Positions 17,858 to 25,917 of a DNA stretch of 64,000 bases are shown here, in pieces. The notes under the pieces are model-generated. The model searched no databases, had not been told where the DNA came from, and worked only from the letters and a program-made list of their open reading frames with translations. The translations under genes and the position numbers were made by a program. The stretch is taken from assembly GCF_000013665.1 (NCBI RefSeq), contig NC_007912.1, positions 4,649,684 through 4,713,683 on the forward strand, in the 5' to 3' direction. Each line of letters opens with the position of its first letter. The first letter of the stretch is position 1. The DNA is from Saccharophagus degradans 2-40. GTDB lineage: Bacteria > Pseudomonadota > Gammaproteobacteria > Pseudomonadales > Cellvibrionaceae.

Positions 17858-19654
17858 ATGATGGTCTCTCACCCATTACCCATTCCACTGCCATTTACGT
17901 CAGAGCTTTACGGCGTGCGCCTTTTTAATGGCTGCTGGCTTTTTGCCAAACAAACCTTTCAGCCATCCTACTGGATGATGTTAAAACGCGAAGGCTTTAG
18001 TGGTGACCTGGTAGGCAGCAGCAGCGAGCTTTCGCTGGTGTTAGGCATGCTTGGCGCCGAGCACCTGCGTGCTATATACACCCTATACCACGGCACCCCG
18101 CCCACCCACTACTTCGACTTTAGTTTGCGCGGCGATATAGAACACCTGATATTATCTGGCAGAATTAAAGCCTTTTATTTGAGCGAAGATAAAACTGAGC
18201 GACTGGGCAACCCGCAAGACGTGCTGTACGCCACCCCAGAAACCATCGATTTAAACTGCGAAAGCCCCGTAATTGTTCAGCGATACCGCCTAGCGGAAGA
18301 ATTAGCCAAAGACATAATGGCCCGCTGGACCCAAAAAGATGCCGAAGACCTAGCCCACTGGGACAGATTTTTCCTATGGCGCAAAGGTTATGAGGTATAC
18401 GACATAACCGCCGAAGCCTTCGATACGGTGTACGATTTTATAGTAGGGTTAAAAGACATTGCAGTATTCGTTGTAGAGCTATCTTACGAATCCGCTAAAA
18501 CCCATCTAAAAGTAAACCGCGCTTTACTAGAAATGACCTACAAAGGCGCAACGGGTGACATAGACGGCCTAAACGCAGACCTCGCTAAAATAGGCGTAAT
18601 GGTCGACGAAAAAATCGACAGCGCCCAAAAACTTATCGCCCAAGCCGAACAGGGCAAAAAGATATTCGACGCCCTTGTTAACGACCCCCTAACCCGCAAC
18701 TTAATATTCGATTTTTTAGACAGCCTGTACCAAAGTATCAGCTACCGCGAAAGCCGCACACTCAAAGCACGAATTGTTTTTGAAATAGGCATAGAAGTAC
18801 TTTTAGTACTCGCCACCGCAGGCATAGGCAACGTAGCCCGCCGCACCGCCCAAACCGCCCGCGCCACCACCAACGCAATAAAAGCCACCAAAACCGCCCA
18901 ACGCATAGGCCCGTTTACAAAACATGCTTTGGATTTAATGGCGGACTTGGGGAAGGTGCTACACAAACCGATAAATGTAGAAGAAATTAAGCCAATAAAA
19001 CAGCTTGAGATACCGGATTTTGGTAAACTTAGTAAGTCGGAGTTGGATGGGGTTGGTGGTAGTAAGGCAACGGTGAAAGCGCCTGAGAGCTGGCCTAGTA
19101 CCGCCACAGTACGTGAGAGGGAACGTGCTCCAAACAAAATTAATGCTAGAGTTGCAGGGCAGCTTGATCCCGAAACGGCTAAAGTCTATACAGAGATTAA
19201 TGCATCTAGGTCAAATCTAGTAAAACCAAGAAAACCAACTGTAGATAATCCAAATATTAGCCAAACAATTCCTAATGCCGACGGTAGTTCAACCTATGTG
19301 CTTAAGTCGAGTAGTCCAAACGTGAATAATTTGAAAGTTACATATGACGCTGAAGGCTTCCCAGATTTCAGCCCTTACCTATATGATAAAGGTGTAAACA
19401 CAGTTAATATTAAATTAACTGGGAATCGAAATCAGGACTTTGCGTTAGCAAATCAGTTGGCAGGTTTTGGAAACTCGGCGAAATCTACTCCCAAACACTT
19501 TACATGGCATCATCATCAGGATTTAGGTGTGATGCAACTAGTTAGAACGGATGTTCATAAATTGTCACCTCATACTGGTGGTGTTTCAATTTGGGAAAAG
19601 GCTTTTGGGTTTGATTATGTGGGTAAAAATAAAGTTAATCCGTATTTGGAGTGA
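17858..19654 (+). CDS. Polymorphic toxin with C-terminal WHH-type HNH/Endo VII nuclease domain
   Basis: About 598 residues. The N-terminal ~230 residues are not recognised and contain no PAAR, Rhs or signal motif. Next is a helical pre-toxin segment (DGLNADLAKIGVMVDEKIDS through SKATVKAPES, about residues 234-413, including a hydrophobic stretch ARIVFEIGIEVLLVLATAGIG). After it the sequence becomes AT-richer and ends in a nuclease tip with TWHHHQDLGVMQLVRTDVH and HTGGVSIW, the pattern of WHH/HNH Endo VII toxins. The start is uncertain: ATG 17858 follows AAGGA by 12 nt, ATG 17816 is upstream. A SUKH immunity gene follows after 8 bp. The pre-toxin segment is duplicated 1723 bp downstream. The export route is unknown. 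Confidence 0.75.
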   Translation: MMVSHPLPIPLPFTSELYGVRLFNGCWLFAKQTFQPSYWMMLKREGFSGDLVGSSSELSLVLGMLGAEHLRAIYTLYHGTPPTHYFDFSLRGDIEHLILSGRIKAFYLSEDKTERLGNPQDVLYATPETIDLNCESPVIVQRYRLAEELAKDIMARWTQKDAEDLAHWDRFFLWRKGYEVYDITAEAFDTVYDFIVGLKDIAVFVVELSYESAKTHLKVNRALLEMTYKGATGDIDGLNADLAKIGVMVDEKIDSAQKLIAQAEQGKKIFDALVNDPLTRNLIFDFLDSLYQSISYRESRTLKARIVFEIGIEVLLVLATAGIGNVARRTAQTARATTNAIKATKTAQRIGPFTKHALDLMADLGKVLHKPINVEEIKPIKQLEIPDFGKLSKSELDGVGGSKATVKAPESWPSTATVRERERAPNKINARVAGQLDPETAKVYTEINASRSNLVKPRKPTVDNPNISQTIPNADGSSTYVLKSSSPNVNNLKVTYDAEGFPDFSPYLYDKGVNTVNIKLTGNRNQDFALANQLAGFGNSAKSTPKHFTWHHHQDLGVMQLVRTDVHKLSPHTGGVSIWEKAFGFDYVGKNKVNPYLE

Positions 19655-19662
19655 GTTAGTCG

Positions 19663-20136
19663 ATGGAATTAGAGATTACACCAATAGCTGGTGCAATTAG
19701 TGAATCAGCTATCAGAGATTTTGAAGAAAATATCGGTATGCCATTTCCTCCTGATTATAGGGAGTTCATGTTAAAATATAATGGCGGTGACCCATTGAAA
19801 TGTGTTTTTAAATTTCAAAACGCTACAGGCCCATATTCAGATTCAATTATTCGTTATTTTTTTGCTTTCTCGGATGATTATGATGAGAGCATTAAGCATA
19901 ACCATGAAGCTTATACTTTAGCTGATAGAGTACCTAAGAATATTTTACCAATCGCTGAAGACCCTGGCGGTAATATTGTATGCTTATCTTTAGCGGGTGA
20001 TGATGTAGGTAAAGTTTATTTTTGGGATCATGAGCAAGAAGGCTTAACAGAGGCTTCTGCAACTTATGAAAACTTAGAGCTAATTGCGAATAGCTTTACT
20101 GAATTCGTTGATGGTTTAGAAGAAGAAAGTTATTAG
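19663..20136 (+). CDS. SMI1/KNR4 (SUKH) family immunity protein
   Basis: 157 acidic residues. The core AIRDFEENIGMPFPPDYREF, the LKYNGGDP segment and LPIAEDPGGNIVCLSL followed by GKVYFWDHE are the standard SUKH succession. SUKH proteins neutralise diverse nuclease toxins, most often of HNH/Endo VII type, by direct binding. It lies 8 bp after the WHH toxin and presumably protects the producer from it. The base composition is AT-rich like the toxin tip, suggesting toxin tip and immunity gene were acquired together. Confidence 0.85.
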   Translation: MELEITPIAGAISESAIRDFEENIGMPFPPDYREFMLKYNGGDPLKCVFKFQNATGPYSDSIIRYFFAFSDDYDESIKHNHEAYTLADRVPKNILPIAEDPGGNIVCLSLAGDDVGKVYFWDHEQEGLTEASATYENLELIANSFTEFVDGLEEESY

Positions 20137-20165
20137 GCCTGTTAACACTATTTTGTGTTATGTGA

Positions 20166-20254
20166 AAAAGGGGACAGTCTTATTTAACCCATTGTTTGGT
20201 TTGATTGTTTCACGCTTTAAAGGAAAGGGCCGATGTAAATAGATCTGTCCTCTT
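20166..20254. repeat. REPIN/MITE-like inverted-repeat remnant at the cassette junction
   Basis: AGGGGACAGTCTTATTTA on the left (20169-20186) and the inverted counterpart TAAATAGATCTGTCCTCT (20235-20252) match at most positions and enclose about 50 bp. GGGGACAG...TATTTA strings of this type are commonly seen beside REP-associated transposase genes. No transposase remains here. The duplicated pre-toxin segment begins about 30 bp downstream. Confidence 0.45.
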
Positions 20255-21389
20255 TAATTACGGAGATACACCGCAAAGCCGCATAGACGGCCTAAACGCA
20301 GACCTCGCTAAAATAGGTGTAATGGTCGACGAAAAAATCGACAGCGCCCAAAAACTCATTGCCCAAGCCGAACAGGGCAAAAAAATATTCGACGCACTGG
20401 TTAACGACCCCCTAATCCGCAACTTAATATTCGACTTTTTAGATAGCCTGTACCAAAGCATCAGCTACCGCGAAAGCCGCACATTCAAAGCACGAATTGT
20501 TTTTGAAATAGGCATAGAAGTACTTTTAATACTCGCCACCGCAGGCATAGGCAACATAGCCCGCCGCACCGCCCAAACCGCCCGCGCCACCACCAATGCA
20601 ATAAAAGCCACCAAAACCGCCCAACGCATAGGCCCGTTTACAAAACACGCCTTAGATTTAATGGCAGACTTGGGGAAGGTGCTGCACAAGCCCATTAGAG
20701 TTGAAGAAATAAAGCCGATAAAGAAGCTTGAGATACCGGATTTTGGTAAACTTAGTAAATCGGAGTTGGATGGGGTTGGTGGTAGTAAGGCAACGGTGAA
20801 AGCGCCTGAGAGCAGGCCTAGTCCCTCTACGGTGCGTGAAGGAGGAGGTTTTCCAAACAGGTTAACAAGTGGTTTAACCGATGATGCTGCATCCATCATT
20901 TCAAGCTCAACTAAAGGTCAGCTTCGAAAACAGGCTGCCTTATCTCGAGCAGGTGTTGATGAATTAGATATCGTTAGTAAAAATTATACAAACTTACCTG
21001 GCTCAGCGAAGAACTTTCCAGGGGTTCGTAGATTAGATGATCAGTTCTTTGTTATTGACGATCAGGCTGCGTATATAAGACAAGTCGAAAAGCTTTATGC
21101 AGATTCAGGAAATACTTTCAACTCTGTTACTCGTTCCAGAATATTAGAGCACATTGGAGATGGTACTAAACAGTTCCCAACGCAAGCAGGTATTCCTGGT
21201 TTACACGCAGAAATTCAATCAGTAAACAATGTAATACATCAAGTACCAGCAGGCTTTGATTTATCGAGAATAAATGTCTCGACAATCAAATTAGCTCCTG
21301 GCCCTGGGCAAGGTTTGCCATTTCCAGCATGTAGTAATTGTGGAGGCATTTTGTCGAATTCAGTAAATATTTTGACAGGAGTTAAGTAA
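20205..21389 (+). CDS. Orphan toxin tip: duplicated pre-toxin segment plus YwqJ-like deaminase domain
   Basis: From 20282 the DNA repeats the pre-toxin segment of the upstream toxin almost exactly (through about 20823), then diverges to a new C-terminus. That tip has GLHAEIQSVNNVI (HAE near residue 333) and PACSNCGG (CxxC near 375), the zinc signature of nucleic-acid/nucleotide deaminases, closest to the YwqJ group. The only starts are TTG 20205, lying in unrelated repeat DNA, and an internal ATG 20322. The original N-terminal delivery region is missing, so this is best read as an orphan cassette, possibly silent unless recombined into the upstream gene. Confidence 0.7.
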   Translation: MFHALKERADVNRSVLFNYGDTPQSRIDGLNADLAKIGVMVDEKIDSAQKLIAQAEQGKKIFDALVNDPLIRNLIFDFLDSLYQSISYRESRTFKARIVFEIGIEVLLILATAGIGNIARRTAQTARATTNAIKATKTAQRIGPFTKHALDLMADLGKVLHKPIRVEEIKPIKKLEIPDFGKLSKSELDGVGGSKATVKAPESRPSPSTVREGGGFPNRLTSGLTDDAASIISSSTKGQLRKQAALSRAGVDELDIVSKNYTNLPGSAKNFPGVRRLDDQFFVIDDQAAYIRQVEKLYADSGNTFNSVTRSRILEHIGDGTKQFPTQAGIPGLHAEIQSVNNVIHQVPAGFDLSRINVSTIKLAPGPGQGLPFPACSNCGGILSNSVNILTGVK

Positions 21390-21390
21390 C

Positions 21391-22266
21391 ATGCTCAGAC
21401 TGAAAAAAAGTGCATTAACAGAAAAGACAGGAAAACTTTTTTATAATAACGATTTTTTCTCTGGAATTGCTTTCACTATGAGTCAAGGTGAAATAGTAAA
21501 AGCAATTAAAATTTCAGAAGGGATGGAAATAGGACAGTATTCCCCAAAATATTTACCTAGATATGATCATAGAATCATCGATATAGAGATTTTAGATCCT
21601 GAAGATGAAAACGATTATGAGCCATTTCTATGCTTAAATGGGGTTCGTTTTAATGGTATCGCGCTAGAGTTTGATGGAGACTTTTGCACTGGAGAGTTAT
21701 TATTTGTAAGAGGATGGTCTGACTCACAAGTTACCTACTATAAAACGGGGTGCTTAGAGTCAATAGAACTTATTGAGGATGGCTTCTCACAAATTTATCA
21801 ATGGCACGAAAATGAGCAGTTAAAAAAATACGAAGTTACGTCTCGAAATTCTTTTTCTTTTAATTTGGTGTTTAATGAAGATGGATACTTGTCTGCGCTA
21901 GGAATGGAAGGTGATTACTTCAATCAGGTAAAACTGATATCGGATAAATTAGCGATTCCAGCATTTAAAAATGAACACTTTATAGATGAGTTAAAGACAT
22001 CAGAGTCTTTGTCTATTTCTGGCAATTCCGTTACAGATAGATTATTTAAAAGGTTAATCTCTTCGGGTGCACTACAACAAACGGATAATATTAGCCTCTT
22101 CGATACATCAGTTACAAAAGAAGGCCTACATTTACTGAAAGCGAATAGCAGGCTTAACAAGCTGTTTATTAATTCTAATACAATAAAATTAGAGGACGTA
22201 AAGATATTAAAGTCTGACAAGCCAGATTGCCACATTGAGCTCAACCGAGAGGAAGTATTAGCTTAG
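21391..22266 (+). CDS. Probable immunity/antitoxin protein for the deaminase tip
   Basis: 291 residues, starting 1 bp after the deaminase stop. The middle (about 90-185) has repeated beta-hairpin-like units (LLFVRGWSDSQVTYYKTGCL, FSQIYQWHENEQLKKYEV, FNLVFNEDGYLSALGMEGDY) reminiscent of the MORN-type repeats of YwqK antitoxins that accompany YwqJ toxins. The C-terminal ~70 residues look leucine-rich-repeat-like (SVTKEGLHLLKANSRLNKLFINS). AT-rich. The immunity role is inferred from position and from the YwqJ-YwqK pairing; direct homology is not proven. Confidence 0.5.
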   Translation: MLRLKKSALTEKTGKLFYNNDFFSGIAFTMSQGEIVKAIKISEGMEIGQYSPKYLPRYDHRIIDIEILDPEDENDYEPFLCLNGVRFNGIALEFDGDFCTGELLFVRGWSDSQVTYYKTGCLESIELIEDGFSQIYQWHENEQLKKYEVTSRNSFSFNLVFNEDGYLSALGMEGDYFNQVKLISDKLAIPAFKNEHFIDELKTSESLSISGNSVTDRLFKRLISSGALQQTDNISLFDTSVTKEGLHLLKANSRLNKLFINSNTIKLEDVKILKSDKPDCHIELNREEVLA

Positions 22267-22349
22267 CTGTTTGATAGTAGGATTCGCCAACTGCCCCACT
22301 TGCCGAGTTGTTTCCCGTAGACGGTATATAGGCAAAAAATTTAAAGCCC
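22266..22349 (-). pseudogene. Fragment resembling the 3' end of an endonuclease V gene
   Basis: On the minus strand the frame reads PIYRLRETTRQVGQ, compared with PKYRLPETTRQADH at the end of the intact endonuclease V 570 bp away. At DNA level 16 bases (CTTGCCGAGTTGTTTC) are identical at 22299-22314 and 22869-22884. Only about 16 residues can be aligned, and the frame closes upstream at 22363-22365, so this is a fragment. The two copies flank a small ORF. Confidence 0.5.
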
Positions 22350-22392
22350 TATACCCTGGTATTCAGCTGAACATATTTGCCGGAGAATAAGT

Positions 22393-22656
22393 GTGGATAA
22401 ATGGTCATACAGAGAGCTTCAAGAATATATCCATGAGGATATTGAAGAATTTATGGGAGATGGACTAAATATTCGACAGGCTTCCTCACGTGTGCAAGTT
22501 GAGCATGCGAAGTCTATTGAGCAGAGTGAGCAAGAGAAACTAATTATCCACATAGTTTTGTGTGATAAAGGTGTAAAGCATGGATTTCTCAGAGGCGACA
22601 TTAACAAACAAACTTTAGAATTATTAATTCGCATCCACCTTGAGCGGTGTACCTAG
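22393..22656 (+). CDS. Small Imm3-like protein, possibly truncated by an in-frame TAG
   Basis: 87 residues from a GTG start with AGAAT-type weak ribosome site. WSYRELQEYIHEDIEEFMGDGL followed by RQASSRVQVEHA resembles the Imm3 family of polymorphic-toxin immunity proteins (recalled, not searched). After the TAG at 22654-22656 the same frame remains open for 26 codons with coding character (YLSEEELSKLENDMSCRTS) to a TGA at 22735-22737. This suggests a nonsense mutation in a longer protein or an orphan immunity remnant. No toxin partner is adjacent. Confidence 0.45.
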   Translation: MDKWSYRELQEYIHEDIEEFMGDGLNIRQASSRVQVEHAKSIEQSEQEKLIIHIVLCDKGVKHGFLRGDINKQTLELLIRIHLERCT

Positions 22657-22818
22657 TACCTTAGTGAAGAGGAACTCTCGAAGCTAGAGAATGACATGAG
22701 TTGTAGAACTTCGGATCTTCTTGTGTCACGAGACTGAATAGGCCGCCTCCAACAATATCTTTATTATTAGTAAGCGTCGCACTAGAGAATCGTTTAATTT
22801 TATTTAATAAATAATCAA

Positions 22819-23505
22819 TCAGAATAAAGATTCTTCAACTTTAAGCTTTTCCCGCACCTCGTGATCGGCTTGCCGAGTTGTTTCTGGAAGTCTATATTTA
22901 GGTGAAAGCTTCAACACCCAATTTGTTGCTGCTGATAACGAAATTCGATGTCCAATGGAAACATAAATCGGGTTAACTCCAGTTTGAGTTCTCAAAACAT
23001 TGCCAATCACTTCGTTATTATCGACCAGTGGCGCAACATTTCCTCTTTCCAAGCCAACACCATCAAATTCTCCTAGCAGGCGAGTCTTTCCACAGCCAAT
23101 AGTTGGCACATCAAAAATAACGCCTAAGTGACAAGCCAAGCCAAAACGTCGGGGGTGCGCATAACCTTGACCATCGCATACAATTAGATCTGGTGAATTT
23201 TTCAACTTTGCAAAAGCTTTTATTAATGGTGGAAGTTCTCTAAACGAGAATAGACCGGGAACATAAGGGAATTGCACCTTAGCCTCTGCTGTAACTTTTT
23301 CAACCACTTCCAATGTTTTAGCATTTAGAACAACTATAGCGGCAATTAACTTGTCACTATTTTTGGCATAGGCTACATCTACTCCAGCCACTAGCTGAAT
23401 ATGGCCATACCGATCATCTTTAACAACTTTCGACGTTAGCTTGTCTTGCATTGCTAGCGCTTCGCCCTCGGAAAGTTCCCACGAGTGATTCATTTTTGGC
23501 AACAT
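22819..23505 (-). CDS. nfi: Endonuclease V (deoxyinosine 3'-endonuclease)
   Basis: 228 residues. Cleaves near deoxyinosine in DNA (or inosine in RNA) for repair. Family motifs: GVDVAYA near residues 41-47 with the first catalytic Asp, YVPGLFSFRELPPL, DLIVCDGQGYAHPRRFGLACHLG with the second acidic cluster, and TIGCGKTRLLG. Another possible start is the internal Met5. It lies inside the accessory block between an Imm3-like ORF and the DUF2075 gene; its 3' end is partly duplicated upstream on the map. Confidence 0.93.
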   Translation of the reverse strand: MLPKMNHSWELSEGEALAMQDKLTSKVVKDDRYGHIQLVAGVDVAYAKNSDKLIAAIVVLNAKTLEVVEKVTAEAKVQFPYVPGLFSFRELPPLIKAFAKLKNSPDLIVCDGQGYAHPRRFGLACHLGVIFDVPTIGCGKTRLLGEFDGVGLERGNVAPLVDNNEVIGNVLRTQTGVNPIYVSIGHRISLSAATNWVLKLSPKYRLPETTRQADHEVREKLKVEESLF

Positions 23506-23601
23506 AAGTAGTTTAATACCCGATAAGTACGACGCTTTATTGACTAATTAGTGACAATATATTTCTGTAAAAACAATAATTTGGCTCTGTTAACCTTGCT
23601 T

Positions 23602-25575
23602 CTAGACCACAGTTAACCCAACCTTGGCTAGGTAGCTATACGTTTTATCATAATAACTTTTCGGCCTTGTTGGATCTTCATTATCGCCTTCCGGCACCAC
23701 TATAACCATACCCTGACGAGCACGCGTTAGTAAAACTCGATAGGCATTTTTTTGATACATCTTACGTTCTGATTTATTTATTTTTTGCCACTTATTTCCT
23801 CTAAAAGAGAAATTATTCCAACCTTCGGCTGTATACCTAAAGTCTGCATCCCATACCAAGCATGTCCAATCTAGCTCAAGCCCTTGCACATGAAATTCAG
23901 TAGCAACATCCTCTAAATAATACGAAGAACGAACATCATCTTTACCGTCCAGAAACCAGTTAACGGGATTTACCGGCGCTTTCACATGAACACCTAGGGG
24001 CCGCAATCTTTCAGCTTGAGATGAAACAACTATGCCGTAACGCTCTGAGCCCCTGGCCTGGCTCTTCAACCATTTGCGCGCACTATCTAGATTACGGGTT
24101 AACGTAATCGGATAGTTTTGAAATAGCTGACTGTAAGTCTGCTGGGCCTCCGCTAATTCCATATCTAAAAGTTGTTTTACAAACAGCGATACTTTTTCAC
24201 TTCGAAATGATCGCATTGAAGTTTGCAAATGTAATTCAGGTAAAAAATTTGAGCCTTGGATAGAGCGCAACTCAGAGATTGTTGCTGCTCCACCATATTC
24301 ACTATCTTTCAATTGATCTGAAGCGTATATCTTCCATTTAGGGAAAGACTCTTTGATTGCATGAGACCAGCCATGTATACCGGCCTCACCTTTGTTGATT
24401 TCTTGGCCTCCACCCACCAGACAAATCACCACAGCCCAATCTTTATGCCTATCCATACATGAAATGAGAAATTCAGGCTCCGACTGATCAAAATTGAGCT
24501 GGCCTTTTTTCATTCTCATGAAGTCTACGGTTTGTTGCTTGTTCCAAGCACGTTGCGCCTCATCAAAAATTACCACATGTTCAGCCGGCGCTTTATTAAG
24601 ATCAGCCAAACCATCATCTCGAAAATGATGAACATTCTGAATGAATGCTTTTACTTCGCTTCGCGCAGCACCAATTTTAATTTTCTCGCCATTTTGTTTC
24701 GCGCGCGCAACCTTGTCTCGAGCAAGAGCCTCCTGAAGAATAGCAACCAGCGGGCCATTACCCGACAAAAAAACACTATATAGCTCATCGTCTTGATCAA
24801 TATGCGCGGTAGCGATATTTAAACCCACTAAAGTTTTACCTGCTCCAGGAACACCTGTTACAAACACAATAGATTTTTCTTTGTTTTCCTTTGAAGATTT
24901 AATTATTTCAGAAACAGAAGAAGAAGTTTTACTTAAGTTAATTGCGCCGGCATCACTACGAGATATATCAACAACGGAATGGCCGTTATATAGCGCGAGT
25001 GTAGCCTCAATAATTGTAGGAGTAGGTTTGTATCCACTCTCCTCCCAATGTTTAACATTAATGAAATTTCCTGTGACTAAGGTTAATACTCGAGAGATAA
25101 CTTTTTCTAGATTTGTACTGTTACAACAAATAGGGGAAAACAGTGCATCTTGGGGCGGGCCGACAATTACGTCTTCTCTACTTTTAGATGCTGTAGATAC
25201 CAAAATAGGAACAATATGTGCGCTGTGACTGCCTTCATGGAAATTGCGTAAATCAAGTGCATAGTCTGTAACCTGATCAAGGTCGGCCCTTAAAAACGAC
25301 GATGCGCCTACCTTAAACTCAACAACGAATATAACCCCGTCAATTACTAGCAGCACGTCAATACGCTTACCCATCCGTGGAATAGAGTATTCAAAGTAGA
25401 TTGTTCCATCGGAATTTTGAAGGATAGATTGCAGCAGTAATATTTGTGCGACCCAAGCGTCGCGTTGCGTACTAATAAGCGCAAACTTATGCTCAAGCAC
25501 CAACTGGCCGACTATTTGATCCGGGTTATCTGCACAAAAACCTGCAATAGTATTTTTATAATAGGCTCGATTCAT
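23602..25575 (-). CDS. DUF2075-type helicase fused to a PD-(D/E)xK-like nuclease domain
   Basis: 657 residues. An N-terminal nuclease-like domain has Asp73 in KRIDVLLVIDG and ExK at 86-88 in VVEFKVG, the spacing of PD-(D/E)xK enzymes. A Walker A GVPGAGKT follows at about 240-247, Walker B VVIFDEAQRAW at about 332-342, and a C-terminal superfamily-1 helicase motif NAYRVLLTRARQG near 620. DUF2075 proteins are related to the Schlafen helicase-like domain. The substrate is unknown. Its context inside an island with toxin-immunity genes suggests a nucleic-acid defence role, which is inference only. A 39-codon ORF precedes it by 18 bp. Confidence 0.8.
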   Translation of the reverse strand: MNRAYYKNTIAGFCADNPDQIVGQLVLEHKFALISTQRDAWVAQILLLQSILQNSDGTIYFEYSIPRMGKRIDVLLVIDGVIFVVEFKVGASSFLRADLDQVTDYALDLRNFHEGSHSAHIVPILVSTASKSREDVIVGPPQDALFSPICCNSTNLEKVISRVLTLVTGNFINVKHWEESGYKPTPTIIEATLALYNGHSVVDISRSDAGAINLSKTSSSVSEIIKSSKENKEKSIVFVTGVPGAGKTLVGLNIATAHIDQDDELYSVFLSGNGPLVAILQEALARDKVARAKQNGEKIKIGAARSEVKAFIQNVHHFRDDGLADLNKAPAEHVVIFDEAQRAWNKQQTVDFMRMKKGQLNFDQSEPEFLISCMDRHKDWAVVICLVGGGQEINKGEAGIHGWSHAIKESFPKWKIYASDQLKDSEYGGAATISELRSIQGSNFLPELHLQTSMRSFRSEKVSLFVKQLLDMELAEAQQTYSQLFQNYPITLTRNLDSARKWLKSQARGSERYGIVVSSQAERLRPLGVHVKAPVNPVNWFLDGKDDVRSSYYLEDVATEFHVQGLELDWTCLVWDADFRYTAEGWNNFSFRGNKWQKINKSERKMYQKNAYRVLLTRARQGMVIVVPEGDNEDPTRPKSYYDKTYSYLAKVGLTVV

Positions 25576-25593
25576 TCCATTACACTAACTCAG

Positions 25594-25713
25594 CTAAGGC
25601 TGAGCCATCCGTTGATTTTGGTTTTCAAGTAAAAGCTCAAGTTCGTCACCAGACAATACTCGCAACTTTTTTTGACCACTCGCGAAGTATGTTTTCAACA
25701 AATACGCCATCAT
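25594..25713 (-). CDS. Possible 39-residue protein upstream of the DUF2075 gene
   Basis: ATG 25713 to TAG 25594-25596 encodes MMAYLLKTYFASGQKKLRVL followed by an acidic Leu/Glu/Asn-rich tail. It is on the same strand, 18 bp before the nuclease-helicase. The ribosome site is weak and no family is recognised. It could be a leader peptide, a tiny partner protein, or chance. Confidence 0.3.
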   Translation of the reverse strand: MMAYLLKTYFASGQKKLRVLSGDELELLLENQNQRMAQP

Positions 25714-25874
25714 TTAACCATTATTAATATGTAGCTACATTAAATAATTTGCCCTCCCCAAAAAGCCCGGCAAGTGATGCCCACCCCACCTACGACTGCC
25801 CCCACCCAGCCATAACAACCCTCAAACCGAACAAAAAACACCCAACCACCCCAATTTTACCTAGCAGCGCTTAA

Positions 25875-25888
25875 TGTAATCGGTTACA
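25875..25888. promoter_or_regulatory. LacI/GalR-type operator upstream of the GH26 gene
   Basis: TGTAATCGGTTACA is a near-perfect palindrome with the central CG typical of LacI-family sites, ending 29 bp before the ATG. Related palindromes precede the GH53 gene. No LacI-family gene is in the window. Confidence 0.55.
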
Positions 25889-25917
25889 GTATTACAACAA
25901 TAACGTGAGAGGTTTTC

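Noticed and set aside
17628-17861. 77-codon frame after yicC
   Set aside because: Low-complexity His/Thr-rich product without ribosome site, overlapping the toxin start region.
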